64,000 bases of DNA from Janthinobacterium lividum PAMC 25724 (GCA_000242815.2 AHHB01000026.1:83164-147163), one strand, 5' to 3'; counted from the stretch's first letter, positions 35,901-48,849 are shown. A program made the numbers and translations. Notes: a model not told the origin generated them from the letters alone.

Positions 35901-37097
35901 ATGCGTCTATTTCTCTGGTTACTCGCCCTGATGGCTACGGCGATCGGTATCGCCGTGACGGCCCGTTTCAATCCTGGCAATGTGGTACTGTTCTACCCGC
36001 CATATCGCATCGATTTGTCGCTGAACTTCTTCCTGCTGTTGCAAGCACTGCTGTTCGTGCTGCTCTACCTGCTGGTGCGCGCCGTGCGCGCCACCGCGCG
36101 CATGCCAGCCCAAGTGGCGGCCTACCGCCAGCGCAAGCGTGAGCGTGATGGCAACAAGGGCTTGCGCGAAGCCTTGAAAGCCCTGTTCGAAGGGCGTTTC
36201 GGCCACGCCGAAAAGGCCGCCTTGCGCGCTGCCGAGCTGGAAGAAAACGCCGGCCTGGCCGCGCTGATCGGCGCGCGCGCTGCGCACCGCATGCGCCAGT
36301 CCGAACGCCGCGACAGCTGGCTGGCCCGCGTCGAAGCCGATGCCAGCCTGAAGACGGCGCGTTTGATGACGGTGACAGAATTGCTGGTCGACGACCATCA
36401 GCCCGAAGCGGCCCTGGCGGCCGTGCGTGAACTCAACGCCAGCGGCACGCGGCATATCCACGCGCTGCAATGGTCGCTGAAAGCAGAGCAGCAGGCCAAG
36501 AACTGGCCGGAAGTGCTGCGCCTCGTGCGTTCGCTCGACAAGCATCGCGCCTTGCATCCGGCGTTGTCGTCGCGCCTGCGCGAGCTGGCCTACGACCATT
36601 TGCTGTCCGACCCATCGCATGACGCCGAATCGTTGATGCGCGTGTGGTCCAGCGTGCCGAGTGTAGACCGCGTCAAGCCCTACATCGCCTGCCGCGCCGC
36701 CACGGCCCTGAATGTGCGCGGCCTGCACGACGAAGCGCGCCTCGTGTGCGAAGAATCGCTGGCCGCCGATTGGGATGCGCGTGTCGTGCGTGCCTACCGC
36801 TTAGCGGCGGCACCGGCCGGCACACCGGCCCTGCTGCTGCAGATCGAGCATTGCGAGCAATGGATGAAACAACGTCCGCTCGATGCGGAACTGGCGCTGA
36901 CCCTGGGTGCCTTGTGCCTCAAACAAAAACTGTGGGGCAAGGCTCAGCGCCACCTGGAGCAGGCTTTGTCGGACGCGAACGAGCCGCAAATGGTGCGCGA
37001 CGCGCACTTGAAGCTGGCGCAGATGCACGATGCCTTGCAGCAGACGGAACAGGCTGCTGCCCATTACCGGCAGTGCGCGCTGGCCACCATCCTGTAA
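35901..37097 (+). CDS. hemY: HemY family protein
   Basis: A 398-residue inner-membrane protein. Two transmembrane helices lie at the N-terminus (LFLWLLALMATAIGIAVTA and LNFFLLLQALLFVLLYLLV), followed by a TPR-like helical domain (LREALKALFEGRFGHAEKAA; ALTLGALCLKQKLWGKAQRHLE). This is the proteobacterial HemY family, which is distinct from the Bacillus protoporphyrinogen oxidase of the same name. It closes the hemCDXY operon, starting 4 bp after hemX, and is followed by a terminator. Confidence 0.9.
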   Translation: MRLFLWLLALMATAIGIAVTARFNPGNVVLFYPPYRIDLSLNFFLLLQALLFVLLYLLVRAVRATARMPAQVAAYRQRKRERDGNKGLREALKALFEGRFGHAEKAALRAAELEENAGLAALIGARAAHRMRQSERRDSWLARVEADASLKTARLMTVTELLVDDHQPEAALAAVRELNASGTRHIHALQWSLKAEQQAKNWPEVLRLVRSLDKHRALHPALSSRLRELAYDHLLSDPSHDAESLMRVWSSVPSVDRVKPYIACRAATALNVRGLHDEARLVCEESLAADWDARVVRAYRLAAAPAGTPALLLQIEHCEQWMKQRPLDAELALTLGALCLKQKLWGKAQRHLEQALSDANEPQMVRDAHLKLAQMHDALQQTEQAAAHYRQCALATIL

Positions 37098-37139
37098 GCC
37101 AGTTTGCAAGTCAGCTTGTACGCTGTTTCTGCAGACCTG

Positions 37140-37173
37140 AAAAAGCCGTTCCGTGCACACTGAACGGCTTTTT
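37140..37173 (+). terminator. Intrinsic terminator of the hem operon
   Basis: AAAAAGCCGTT and AACGGCTTTTT form an 11-bp stem with a 12-nt loop and a T run. Confidence 0.85.
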
Positions 37174-37325
37174 ATTGCGCACGCGGTGGCGCCTTGCGCG
37201 CCGTGCATGCCACTGTTGTTGGCTTGGGGCGCAAAATGTCGGCAGCGCTGCTGCTGCAGCGCACAAGCAGCCCTTACTTCGCTATAATTGCGCGGTTAAA
37301 ACACAATCCGCTAATGAGGAACCCC

Positions 37326-37868
37326 ATGAGTTTGAATAACGTCTCTTCCGGCCGCGACCTGCCAAACGATTTCAACGTCATCATCGAAATCCCGATGAAT
37401 GCCGATCCGATCAAGTACGAAGTCGATAAGGAAAGCGGCGCGATTTTCGTCGATCGCTTCATGGGTACCGCCATGCATTACCCGTGCAACTACGGCTACG
37501 TGCCGAACACCCTGTCGCCGGACGGCGACCCGGTTGACGTGCTGGTCATCACCCCATTCCCGCTGATCCCAGGCGTGGTCGTACGCTGCCGTCCTATCGG
37601 CGTGCTGAAAATGACCGACGAGTCGGGTGAAGACGCGAAAGTACTCGCCGTGCCAGTCGACAAGGTCCTGTCGATCTACAGCCACTGGCAAAAGCCGGAA
37701 GACTTGAATGAACTGCGCCTGCGCCAGATCCAGCATTTCTTTGAGCATTACAAAGACCTGGAAAAAGGCAAATGGGTCAAGATCGACGGCTGGTACGGTC
37801 CTGACGTGGCCAAGGAAGAAATCCTGAGCGGCGTCGCTGCGTTCAAGAAGGATGCTGAACAAGCCTAA
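37326..37868 (+). CDS. ppa: Inorganic pyrophosphatase (family I)
   Basis: A 180-residue soluble enzyme that hydrolyses pyrophosphate to drive biosynthesis. It carries the family I signature DGDPVDVLV with metal-binding Asp residues, plus [20 protein letters not shown] and [12 protein letters not shown]. Length and composition are normal. The start MSLNNVSS has a GAGGA ribosome site. A stem-loop terminator follows. Confidence 0.96.
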   Translation: MSLNNVSSGRDLPNDFNVIIEIPMNADPIKYEVDKESGAIFVDRFMGTAMHYPCNYGYVPNTLSPDGDPVDVLVITPFPLIPGVVVRCRPIGVLKMTDESGEDAKVLAVPVDKVLSIYSHWQKPEDLNELRLRQIQHFFEHYKDLEKGKWVKIDGWYGPDVAKEEILSGVAAFKKDAEQA

Positions 37869-37915
37869 GCAAGGCGGCGCCGGAGTTGTGTCTGACTCGC
37901 GCCTGAGGTTCACAG

Positions 37916-37951
37916 CGCTCCCCGTCTAGCATGGCCGGGAGCGTTTTTCTT
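37916..37951 (+). terminator. Intrinsic terminator after ppa
   Basis: CGCTCCC pairs with GGGAGCG, loop of 14 nt, followed by TTTTTCTTTTT. It precedes the convergent FemAB-like gene. Confidence 0.75.
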
Positions 37952-37954
37952 TTT

Positions 37955-39103
37955 CTAGCTGCGAAACGGGCTGTGTTCGTTCAATTCATCGAGGTAGGCG
38001 TCGATGCCGCCGCGCTCGCGTTCGAGGAAGCGCTGCACGGCATCGGCAAAGGCAGGGTGCGCCAGCCAGTGGGCGGACCAAGTCTTTTGCGGCAAAAAGC
38101 CGCGCGCCATCTTGTGCTCGCCCTGGGCGCCACCCTCGAAGGTGGCGATGCCGTTGGCGATGCAAAACTCCAGCGGCTGGTAGTAGGCCGTCTCGAAATG
38201 CAAACACGGTACGTGCTCGAGCGCGCCCCAGTAGCGGCCATACAGGGTGTCAGCCGTGTGCAGCACCAGCGAGGCGGCAATGGCCCGGCCTTCGCGTTCG
38301 GCGATCACCAATAAAATGTTCTGCGCCATGCTGGCACCGATGCGACGGAAGAATTCCAGCGACAAATAAGGCGAGGAGCGGTGTTCGGCGTAGGTATTGC
38401 TGTAGCAGCGATGGAACAGGACCCAGTCGGCGTCAAGCGCGTCGACGCCGCGCACCTGGCGCATGGTCACGCCCGCTTCCTGTACCTTGCGCCGTTCGGC
38501 GCGGATATTCTTGCGTTTCTTGTGTTCCAGGGTAGCTAAGAATTGCTCGAAATCCGTGTAGCCCGGATTGAGCCAGTGAAACTGCACGCCACTACGCATC
38601 AGGTAGCCCGCTTGCGCCAGCTGGCGCGCCTCGCCTTCCGGCGGGAACAGGATATGGCAGGACGACACCGCACTGGCTTGCTGCTGGGTCTGCAAAAAGG
38701 CGAGCAGGGCGGCGCGCGCCTCGTCATCGCGGGCCAGCAAGCGTGCACCGCTGACGGGCGTGAAGGGGATCGCCGATAACAGTTTCGGGTAATATTCAAG
38801 ACCATGCTGTTGATAAGCTTCAGCCCAGGCCCAATCGAACACGTATTCGCCATACGAGTGCATTTTCAGGTACAGGGGCAGGGCGGCGGCCAGGGTCTCG
38901 CCTTGCCACAGCGCCAAGTAATTCGGTTGCCAGCCGGTGTCCGCGCTGGCGCAGCCGGACTCGTGTAGCGCGTGCAAAAAGGCGTAGGAGAGAAAGGGAC
39001 TGGCATCGGCCTGGCTGGCCAGCAGTTCAGACCAGGCCGCTTCGCCAATTTCAGCCAGGGTAGAGACGACAGCCGTGCGATAATTCATGGTTGTAGTTTG
39101 CAT
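37955..39103 (-). CDS. FemAB-like GNAT acyltransferase (DUF482)
   Basis: A 382-residue cytoplasmic protein of the DUF482/FemAB-like group within the GNAT superfamily. Conserved features are ASPFLSYAFLHALHESG near the start, YGEYVFDWAWAEAYQQHGL, LEHKKRKNIRAERRKV in the middle, and TFEGGAQGEHKMARGFLP near the end. Members are thought to transfer an acyl or aminoacyl group, but the substrate is not known. The ATG at 39088 is an alternative start. It lies alone on the minus strand between ppa and nadE. Confidence 0.85.
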   Translation of the reverse strand: MQTTTMNYRTAVVSTLAEIGEAAWSELLASQADASPFLSYAFLHALHESGCASADTGWQPNYLALWQGETLAAALPLYLKMHSYGEYVFDWAWAEAYQQHGLEYYPKLLSAIPFTPVSGARLLARDDEARAALLAFLQTQQQASAVSSCHILFPPEGEARQLAQAGYLMRSGVQFHWLNPGYTDFEQFLATLEHKKRKNIRAERRKVQEAGVTMRQVRGVDALDADWVLFHRCYSNTYAEHRSSPYLSLEFFRRIGASMAQNILLVIAEREGRAIAASLVLHTADTLYGRYWGALEHVPCLHFETAYYQPLEFCIANGIATFEGGAQGEHKMARGFLPQKTWSAHWLAHPAFADAVQRFLERERGGIDAYLDELNEHSPFRS

Positions 39104-39190
39104 TGATCACTCTCGGGGCGCCATCACCGGCCTGTGCGCCCCTGTCTTGTTCTTGTTTAATTAAATTAATAAAACGAAATTTCCACCATC

Positions 39191-41187
<1,997 letters not shown>

Positions 41188-41232
41188 ATCCAAGCCAACA
41201 ATGTTGTCGGATGACGGCTCTTCGAGCCTATT

Positions 41233-41298
41233 CCGACCTACGTGTAGCAATGTGGGTCATGCCGTAGGTCGGGTTAGCGCGCCAGCGCGTAAGCCGAC
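41233..41298. repeat. REP-like double hairpin
   Basis: Two overlapping inverted repeats. CCGACCTACG at 41233 pairs perfectly with CGTAGGTCGG at 41263; GTCGGGTTAGCGC at 41268 pairs imperfectly with GCGCGTAAGCCGAC ending at 41298. It lies after the PII gene and before the convergent membrane protein gene. The pattern resembles dispersed REP sequences found between genes in many proteobacteria. Confidence 0.55.
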
Positions 41299-41342
41299 GC
41301 TGCTGAGCCACCAAAGCTGCCCGATTGCGCAGCAGCGCTTGC

Positions 41343-41972
41343 TTAGCGCCCCACCCGCATATCGAATTTCCAGCATATGAGGCGCAGCACCGTGATGCCG
41401 CTGGCACTGGTCCACAGGGCGAAGTCGTGCTCGGCGCCGAAATGCATTTGCAGCAGATAGGCCCAGCAGCCGAAAAACGCGCAGATGGCGTAGGGTTTGC
41501 CATCGCGAAACACCATCGGCACTTCGTTGCAGACAATATCGCGCATCACGCCGCCAAAAATCCCCGTAATCACGCCCATCATCGAGGCGATAAAGAGTGG
41601 CATGCCGGCGCGCGTGGCTTCGGCCACGCCGGCGATGGCGAACATGCCCAGGCCGATGGCGTCGGCGATGACGATCAGGCGTTCCGAGACGATCTGGCGC
41701 AAATGCTGGATCAGTGGCGCTGCCGTCAGTGCCAGCACAAAGATCAAAATCGCGTATTCCTGGTGCGAAACCCAGAACAAAGGCCGCTTGTCGAGCAGGA
41801 TGTCGCGCAGGGTGCCGCCGCCAAACGCAGTGATGAACGCGACGACGAACACGCCGACCAGGTCCATGCGCTTGCGGCGCGCTTCGATGAAGCCGGAAAA
41901 CGCGCCCACCAGGATGGCGATGACCTCAATGATCTTGATCAGCGAGCCAGGCGGCAGTTGGGGTGGCATCAT
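41343..41972 (-). CDS. Trimeric intracellular cation channel family (UPF0126/YicG-like) membrane protein
   Basis: A 209-residue protein with about seven transmembrane helices made of two related halves. The paired glycine motifs characteristic of the family are present: FGGGTLRDILLDKRP in the first half and IFGGVMRDIVCNEVP in the second. Bacterial members are related to TRIC potassium channels and often linked to glycine transport. The start is MMPPQLPP; the family length is about 205 residues. Confidence 0.88.
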   Translation of the reverse strand: MMPPQLPPGSLIKIIEVIAILVGAFSGFIEARRKRMDLVGVFVVAFITAFGGGTLRDILLDKRPLFWVSHQEYAILIFVLALTAAPLIQHLRQIVSERLIVIADAIGLGMFAIAGVAEATRAGMPLFIASMMGVITGIFGGVMRDIVCNEVPMVFRDGKPYAICAFFGCWAYLLQMHFGAEHDFALWTSASGITVLRLICWKFDMRVGR

Positions 41973-42106
41973 GGGCAGAGCACGTGGGCAGGAAATAATT
42001 ATCACAGGTTAACATGACACGGCCCCGAATGGTGACAAACGGGGCCGTGCGCATGGGACTTAATTGGGATAACTTGTTGCTCAATTACAATTTCTGGCTA
42101 TCAATC

Positions 42107-42778
42107 CTAGCGTATCGGCTGCAGCGCTGCGGAAAGCAAAACGACCAGCGCGCCATCGCCTCCTTCGGAGCGACGCGCCTGGCAAAAGGCGATGACTTCA
42201 TCCTTTTGCACGAGCCAGCTGTGCACCATCGATTTCAAGACCGGTTCCTGGCCTTTCGAGCCAAAACCCTTGCCGTGGATCACGCGCACACAGCGCAGCT
42301 TGCGCCGCGTCGCCTGGTTCAAAAAGGCACCGATGGCGTCGCGCGCCTCATCGCGGCGCAAGCCGTGCAAGTCCAGCTCATCCTGGATGGGCCAGTGGCC
42401 CTTGCGCATCTTCTTCACCACGTCCGGTCCCACGCCGGCACGGGCATAGTTCAGCGCCGGATCGTTTTCCAGGTAATGGTCGACCTCGAACAAGTCCGAC
42501 AGCGATTCGCGCAGCACGGCCGCATGGTCCTCTTCCGGCGTCAGCTTGCGCACCGGCTGCGAGGCCATGGCACCCGCCTTGGGCAGCTTGGGCACGTAGC
42601 GGTCTGACTCGGGCAGGCGCTTGACGCCGCCGATGCTGGCCTTGAACAGATTGCTCTCCACGGCCTGCACCTTGACTTGCTGGGCGCGCTCAGCGGCGGC
42701 TTGCGCGCGCGCATCGGCCTGCTCCTTGAGCTGCTTGCTGACCGCTTTCAGGTCGGCAAAGTCTTTCATCGACGCCAT
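42107..42778 (-). CDS. Smr domain protein (MutS2-type C-terminal endonuclease family)
   Basis: A 223-residue protein. The N-terminal part is charged and helical (DLKAVSKQLKEQADARAQAA), with a central segment PESDRYVPKLP. The Smr domain occupies the last ~85 residues: LDLHGLRRDEARDAIGAFL, then RCVRVIHGKGFGSKG, then WLVQKDEVIAFCQA. Smr domains nick or bind nucleic acid. The start at 42778 lies 7 bp after the trxB stop and has GGAG upstream, so it is probably co-translated with trxB. Confidence 0.88.
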   Translation of the reverse strand: MASMKDFADLKAVSKQLKEQADARAQAAAERAQQVKVQAVESNLFKASIGGVKRLPESDRYVPKLPKAGAMASQPVRKLTPEEDHAAVLRESLSDLFEVDHYLENDPALNYARAGVGPDVVKKMRKGHWPIQDELDLHGLRRDEARDAIGAFLNQATRRKLRCVRVIHGKGFGSKGQEPVLKSMVHSWLVQKDEVIAFCQARRSEGGDGALVVLLSAALQPIR

Positions 42779-42785
42779 GCGACGC

Positions 42786-43763
<978 letters not shown>

Positions 43764-43954
43764 CTATCCGAATTGGGGGCATACGCGCAAAGAACAAGGG
43801 TGTTTTGCGCTCGCGCAAGCAATTGCTGATTATAGACCAAGCCGTCTGTAGCGACGAATCGTGGGGCCGTCAGGGGCATATATGGCTTAGAATACTTGCT
43901 TATAATGGGAAATTCCCTTTCAGAAACATTTATCACCTTGCAGCGCTTCCCAGA

Positions 43955-46315
43955 ATGACTAAACCAGCCCAGGCCAATCAAAATAGCTACACCCGCAAAC
44001 CGGTCGAACGCCGGCCCCTGCCGAACCGGCTGGTGCGGCTGCTGTCCGAGGCGCGCTGGTTCGCGCTGGCCGCGTTTGCCCTGTATTTCGTGCTGATACT
44101 GGCCAGCTTCAATAAGCTCGATCCGGGTTGGTCGCATGCGACTTCGGTCGACAAGGTAGCCAACCTGGGCGGCAAGCTGGGGGCGACTTTTTCCGATTTG
44201 TTGCTGTATATTTTTGGTTTTTCCGCCTGGTGGTGGTGCGTCTGGCTGCTGCGCACGGTGTGGCATGGCTATCGCCGCCTGAGTAAGCGCTTCCTGCTCG
44301 AAGAGGAGGAGATCGAGCGCGAGCACCATGTCGAGATGCTGATCCGCATCGTCGGCTTTTCCATCATGCTGATCGGCAGCATGGGCCTGGAATATCTGCG
44401 CATGGCGAAAAGCCTGCACGTGCAATTGCCGCGCGAGCCCGGTGGCGTGCTGGGCCAGTTGGTGGGACACTCGTCCCACGTGGCCTTCGGTTTCACGGGC
44501 GCCACCTTGCTGTTGCTGTTGCTGTTTGGCCTAGGTTTCAGCCTGTTTTTTCATGTGTCTTGGCTGCAAGTGGCCGAGCGCATCGGCGGCGCCATCGAAG
44601 ACACCGTGAACTGGTTTGTCCTGCGCTACCAGGACCGCGAAGACCGCCGCCAGGGCGAAGTGGCGGCCGTGCGCCGCGACGAAGTGGTGGTGATCGAGCG
44701 CGCCAAACACGTGGAAAAGCATGTGGTCGCGCCGCCCGTGAAGATCGAGCCGCAAGTCGTTACGGTGGTGAAGTCGGAGCGCGTGGAAAGGGAGCGTCAA
44801 GCTCATCTGTTCGAGGGAGCGGGCGGTGGCAAGTTGCCGCCGCTGTCCTTGCTGGACGAAGCGCCACCTGTGGTGGAAACGGTTTCTGTGGAAACCCTTG
44901 AATTCACGAGCCGTCTGATCGAAAAGAAATTGTCCGATTTTGGCGTGGATGCCAAGGTGGTGGTCGCTTACCCGGGCCCCGTGGTCACGCGCTACGAAAT
45001 CGAGCCGGCCACGGGCGTGAAGGGTAGCCAGATCGTGGGCTTGGCGCGCGACTTGGCACGTTCGCTGTCGCTCACTTCGATCCGCGTAGTGGAAACCATT
45101 CCCGGCAAGAACTATATGGCCTTGGAACTGCCGAACAGCAAACGCCAGATCGTGCGCCTGACGGAAATCCTCGGCTCCAAGGTCTACAACGATGGCGTGT
45201 CGAGCCTGACGATTGCGCTGGGCAAGGATATCGCTGGCAAGCCCGTCGTGGCCGACCTTGCCAAGATGCCGCACCTGCTGGTGGCCGGCACCACCGGTTC
45301 CGGTAAGTCCGTGGGCATCAATGCGACGATTTTGTCGCTGCTGTACAAAGCTGACCCGCTCGACGTGCGCCTGATCCTGATCGATCCGAAGATGCTGGAA
45401 ATGTCTGTCTACGAAGGCATTCCGCACTTGCTGGCGCCGGTGGTTACCGACATGCGCCAGGCTGGCCACGCGCTGAACTGGGCCGTCAACGAGATGGAGC
45501 GCCGCTATAAGCTGATGAGCAAGATGGGCGTGCGTAATCTGGCCGGCTACAACGCGAAGATTGCCGACGCGAAAAAGCGCGAAGAACATATTCCGAATCC
45601 GTTCAGCCTGACGCCCGATTCGCCGGAGCCGCTCGATAAACTGCCTACCATCGTCATCATCATCGACGAGCTCGCTGATTTGATGATGGTAGTGGGCAAA
45701 AAAGTCGAGGAACTGATTGCGCGTATCGCGCAAAAGGCGCGCGCCGCCGGTTTGCACTTGATCCTGGCCACGCAGCGCCCATCTGTCGACGTGATCACGG
45801 GACTGATCAAGGCGAACATTCCCACGCGTATCGCTTTCCAGGTGTCGTCGAAGATCGACTCGCGCACCATTCTCGACCAGATGGGCGCGGAAGCACTGCT
45901 CGGCATGGGCGACATGCTCTACATGCCGCCCGGCACCGGCTTGCCGATGCGCGTACACGGTGCATTTGTTTCCGATGAGGAAGTGCACAGAGTCGTCAGC
46001 TATCTGAAGCTGCAGGGCGAACCGAATTACATCGAGGGCATCCTCGAAGGCGGCACCCTGGAAGGCGACGGCGCCGAAGGCGGCGCGCCGGGCGAGGGCG
46101 GTGGCGAGGCCGATGCCCTGTATGACCAGGCGGTAGCGGTGGTGTTGAAAAACCGCCGCGCCTCGATTTCGCTGGTGCAGCGTCATTTGCGCATCGGCTA
46201 CAACCGCGCCGCCCGTCTGCTCGAGCAGATGGAACAGAGCGGGGTAGTATCAACCATGCAATCCAATGGCAACCGGGAAATCCTGGTGCCGGTGGCAAGT
46301 AGCGAACAAGGATAA
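43955..46315 (+). CDS. ftsK: DNA translocase FtsK
   Basis: A 786-residue divisome protein that pumps DNA toward the dif site and activates XerCD recombination. Four transmembrane helices lie in the first ~200 residues (for example [18 protein letters not shown] and [15 protein letters not shown]). The linker is short. The motor domain has Walker A GTTGSGKS at about 445-452 and Walker [14 protein letters not shown]. The C-terminal gamma winged helix ([33 protein letters not shown]) reads KOPS. I chose the ATG at 43955 (MTKPAQ); an in-frame extension upstream lacks conservation. lolA follows 5 bp later. Confidence 0.96.
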   Translation: MTKPAQANQNSYTRKPVERRPLPNRLVRLLSEARWFALAAFALYFVLILASFNKLDPGWSHATSVDKVANLGGKLGATFSDLLLYIFGFSAWWWCVWLLRTVWHGYRRLSKRFLLEEEEIEREHHVEMLIRIVGFSIMLIGSMGLEYLRMAKSLHVQLPREPGGVLGQLVGHSSHVAFGFTGATLLLLLLFGLGFSLFFHVSWLQVAERIGGAIEDTVNWFVLRYQDREDRRQGEVAAVRRDEVVVIERAKHVEKHVVAPPVKIEPQVVTVVKSERVERERQAHLFEGAGGGKLPPLSLLDEAPPVVETVSVETLEFTSRLIEKKLSDFGVDAKVVVAYPGPVVTRYEIEPATGVKGSQIVGLARDLARSLSLTSIRVVETIPGKNYMALELPNSKRQIVRLTEILGSKVYNDGVSSLTIALGKDIAGKPVVADLAKMPHLLVAGTTGSGKSVGINATILSLLYKADPLDVRLILIDPKMLEMSVYEGIPHLLAPVVTDMRQAGHALNWAVNEMERRYKLMSKMGVRNLAGYNAKIADAKKREEHIPNPFSLTPDSPEPLDKLPTIVIIIDELADLMMVVGKKVEELIARIAQKARAAGLHLILATQRPSVDVITGLIKANIPTRIAFQVSSKIDSRTILDQMGAEALLGMGDMLYMPPGTGLPMRVHGAFVSDEEVHRVVSYLKLQGEPNYIEGILEGGTLEGDGAEGGAPGEGGGEADALYDQAVAVVLKNRRASISLVQRHLRIGYNRAARLLEQMEQSGVVSTMQSNGNREILVPVASSEQG

Positions 46316-46320
46316 AAAGA

Positions 46321-46980
46321 ATGAAGCAACAATATAGTGTCGTGGCAAAAATCGTCGTGGGCGCGGCAGGCATCGCCTGCAGCCTGCTGTTCGCGGCCAG
46401 CGCCTCGGCCAGTGCCTTGGAACAATTCAAGAGCTTTGCGGCCGGTACCAAGTCGGCCAAGGGCGAGTTCGTGCAGCGGCAAGTCAAGAAGGCGGACGCC
46501 AGCGGCAAGGCCAAGGTATCGACGCCGGCCAGTGGCACGTTTGAATTCGCCCGTCCCGGCAAGTTCATCTGGACCTATCTGAAACCCTACGAGCAGTTGC
46601 TGCAAGCCGACGGCGACAAGTTGTATATCTATGACAAGGATTTGAGCCAGGTGACGGTCAAGAAACTGGGCGACGCGCTCGGTTCCTCGCCAGCGGCGAT
46701 CTTGTTTGGCAGTAACGACCTGGAAAAGAATTTCACCCTGGCCGAAGCGGGTACGCGCGATGGCCTGGAGTGGCTGAAAGCCACGCCGAAAGCCAAGGAC
46801 ACGACGTTTGACGAAATCATGATCGGCTTGCGCAACGGCGTGCCCGAAGCGATGGAGTTGCGCGACTCGTTCGGCCAGACCTCGGTGCTGGCGTTCAAGA
46901 ATTTCCAGAAGAATCCGGCGCTATCTGCCAATCACTTTAAATTTGTCATGCCCAAAGGGGCGGATGTGATTAATAATTAA
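46321..46980 (+). CDS. lolA: Outer-membrane lipoprotein carrier protein LolA
   Basis: A 219-residue periplasmic chaperone that shuttles lipoproteins from the LolCDE transporter to LolB. The signal peptide ends near SASASA (about residue 30). Family features are SAKGEFVQRQV, a segment FEFARPGKFIWTYLKPYEQLLQADG that forms the hydrophobic cleft, and LYIYDKDLSQVTVK. The position directly behind ftsK and ahead of rarA is the classic proteobacterial order. Confidence 0.93.
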   Translation: MKQQYSVVAKIVVGAAGIACSLLFAASASASALEQFKSFAAGTKSAKGEFVQRQVKKADASGKAKVSTPASGTFEFARPGKFIWTYLKPYEQLLQADGDKLYIYDKDLSQVTVKKLGDALGSSPAAILFGSNDLEKNFTLAEAGTRDGLEWLKATPKAKDTTFDEIMIGLRNGVPEAMELRDSFGQTSVLAFKNFQKNPALSANHFKFVMPKGADVINN

Positions 46981-47003
46981 TTTTTCGCATACTGTTATTG
47001 ACC

Positions 47004-47027
47004 GGCCTCGCACCATGCGAGGCCTTT
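47004..47027 (+). terminator. Hairpin between lolA and rarA
   Basis: GGCCTCGCA and TGCGAGGCC form a perfect 9-bp stem around CCA, followed by only TTT. It may attenuate read-through from ftsK-lolA into rarA. Confidence 0.5.
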
Positions 47028-47046
47028 GCATTCTTACCCGGTAAAT

Positions 47047-48369
47047 ATGATGGCGGATCTCTTTTCCACCGCACCGCGCCAGCCGCTGGCCGAAGCCTTG
47101 CGCCCAAGTACCCTCAACGAAGTGATCGGCCAGACGCATCTGCTGGGTGTCGGCAAGCCGCTGCGCCTGGCATTCGAGGCCGGCAAGGCCCATTCGATGA
47201 TTTTATGGGGGCCGCCCGGCGTGGGCAAGACGACGTTGGCGCGCCTGATGGCGAATGCCTTCGACAGCGAATTCATCGCCCTGTCGGCCGTGTTTGCAGG
47301 CGTGAAAGATATTCGCGCAGCCATGGATCAGGCGCGTCACAGCCTGGACCAGTTCGGCAAGCACACGCTATTGTTCGTCGACGAGATACACCGCTTCAAC
47401 AAGTCGCAGCAAGACGCCTTGTTGCCTTTCGTCGAGTCGGGCCTGGTGACGTTTATTGGTGCGACGACGGAAAACCCCAGTTTCGAAGTCAACTCGGCGT
47501 TGCTGTCGCGCGCGCAAGTGTATGTCTTGAAATCGCTCAACGAAGACGAGATGAAGCTCTTGCTGGCCAAGGCGCAAAGCACGGCGCTGACCCACTTGCG
47601 CTTCGACGAGGCGGCCGCCGACACCCTGATCGGCTACGCCGATGGCGATGCGCGCCGCTTTCTGAATTTGCTGGAACAGGCCGAGACGGCCGCCAGCTCG
47701 ACGGGCACGACGAATATCGACGCAGCCTTTGTCGACAATGCGCTGACCCTCAATTCGCGCCGCTTCGACAAGGGCGGCGACAACTTCTATGACCAGATTT
47801 CCGCTTTGCATAAATCCGTGCGGGGATCGAACCCGGACGCCGCTCTGTACTGGTTTTGCCGCATGATCGATGGCGGCGCCGACCCCCGCTATTTATCGCG
47901 CCGCATCGTGCGCATGGCTTGGGAAGATATCGGCCTGGCCGACCCGCGCGCCTTGACCATGGCCAATGACGCGGCCGCGACGTATGAACGCCTGGGCTCG
48001 CCCGAAGGCGAGCTGGCGCTGGGCCAGGCGGTAATCTACCTTGCGATTGCCGCAAAAAGCAATGCCGGCTACAACGCTTTCAACACGGCCATGGCGTTTG
48101 TGAAGAAAGATAAATCAAAGGAAGTGCCGGTGCACCTGCGCAACGCGCCGACCAAATTGATGAAGGAACTCGGCTACGGCCACGCCTACCGCTATGCGCA
48201 CGACGAGCCTGACGCGTATGCGGCCGGCGAAACCTACTTCCCGGACGGCATGGCTGAACCGGGCTGGTACCAGCCCGTGCCGCGTGGCTTGGAAAGCAAG
48301 ATTGCCGATAAATTGGCATGGCTGCGCGAGCTCGACAGGAAAGCAGGGAAAGTAGTCGGCAAGGGCTGA
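47047..48369 (+). CDS. rarA: Replication-associated recombination protein RarA (MgsA)
   Basis: A 440-residue AAA+ ATPase related to clamp loaders that acts at stalled replication forks. Walker A WGPPGVGKTT is at about 54-63 and Walker B with LLFVDEIHRFNKSQQDALLP at about 108-127; sensor 1 reads FIGATTENPSFEVNSALLSR. The C-terminal tetramerisation domain shows SALHKSVRGSNPDAALYW and EDIGLADPRAL. The start is MMADLF; the second ATG 3 bp later is equally likely. Confidence 0.95.
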   Translation: MMADLFSTAPRQPLAEALRPSTLNEVIGQTHLLGVGKPLRLAFEAGKAHSMILWGPPGVGKTTLARLMANAFDSEFIALSAVFAGVKDIRAAMDQARHSLDQFGKHTLLFVDEIHRFNKSQQDALLPFVESGLVTFIGATTENPSFEVNSALLSRAQVYVLKSLNEDEMKLLLAKAQSTALTHLRFDEAAADTLIGYADGDARRFLNLLEQAETAASSTGTTNIDAAFVDNALTLNSRRFDKGGDNFYDQISALHKSVRGSNPDAALYWFCRMIDGGADPRYLSRRIVRMAWEDIGLADPRALTMANDAAATYERLGSPEGELALGQAVIYLAIAAKSNAGYNAFNTAMAFVKKDKSKEVPVHLRNAPTKLMKELGYGHAYRYAHDEPDAYAAGETYFPDGMAEPGWYQPVPRGLESKIADKLAWLRELDRKAGKVVGKG

Positions 48370-48552
48370 GACTAGAGTCCCAGCGCAGGGCGCTGGCGCC
48401 AGCCTGCCAGTGTGCCAGGCGCAGCGAGAATTGCCCGTGCCGACGTTGTTAGAAAGTGCTGCCGATGATGCCGGCAGCGCCCGCATCGGGCAGGCGATCA
48501 GCCGTTGAGGGCAGCTCGTCAAGGATGTCTTGCAACTGCGCGCTTCAAGCCC

Positions 48553-48710
48553 TAATGCCGTTCAGTTAAGGGTTTTGGCGTGATTTATGAGCGCCAGTAA
48601 ATTCGCTAACCCCAGAGGCAAAGAGCTGGGGTCGGACCCTCAGGGTCCGACCCCTGTCCTAGTTCTTGGGCTAAAAATAGCATTACTAACACACTAACTG
48701 AACGGCATTA
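48553..48710. mobile_element. IS4-like MITE, 158 bp, with 12-bp target duplication
   Basis: The ends are perfect 16-bp inverted repeats, TAATGCCGTTCAGTTA at the left and its complement at the right. The element is flanked on both sides by CGCTTCAAGCCC (48541-48552 and 48711-48722), a 12-bp target-site duplication. The end sequence closely resembles the inverted repeats of IS4-group elements as I remember them, and IS4 makes 11-13 bp duplications. There is no open frame, so movement would need a transposase supplied elsewhere. A 27-bp palindrome lies inside. Confidence 0.85.
48628..48654. repeat. Palindromic repeat, family member 2 (inside the MITE)
   Basis: A perfect inverted repeat of 13 bases on each side of a single central base (left arm GGGGTCGGACCCT). 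It shares its core with the palindrome at 21742-21772, which is not inside a MITE, so the palindrome appears to be a repeat in its own right. Confidence 0.75.
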
Positions 48711-48849
48711 CGCTTCAAGCCCCGTTTTTTACCGTTCGCTCCCTGTTTTTGGCCGCTGGTCGCAAGTCGGTGGCCTTGTTTGTGGCAGTTGGCTAAAGTA
48801 CTACCATACCAGCAGCAGTCAACGACGCAAACCAACCAGGAGTCACATC

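Larger units (their letters stand above)
48370..48849. other. Intergenic region containing a MITE
   Basis: 480 bp after rarA without a gene. The main content is the 158-bp element at 48553-48710 with its flanking duplication. The final 60 bp carry the ribosome site and probably the promoter of the small protein gene at 48850. Confidence 0.6.
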
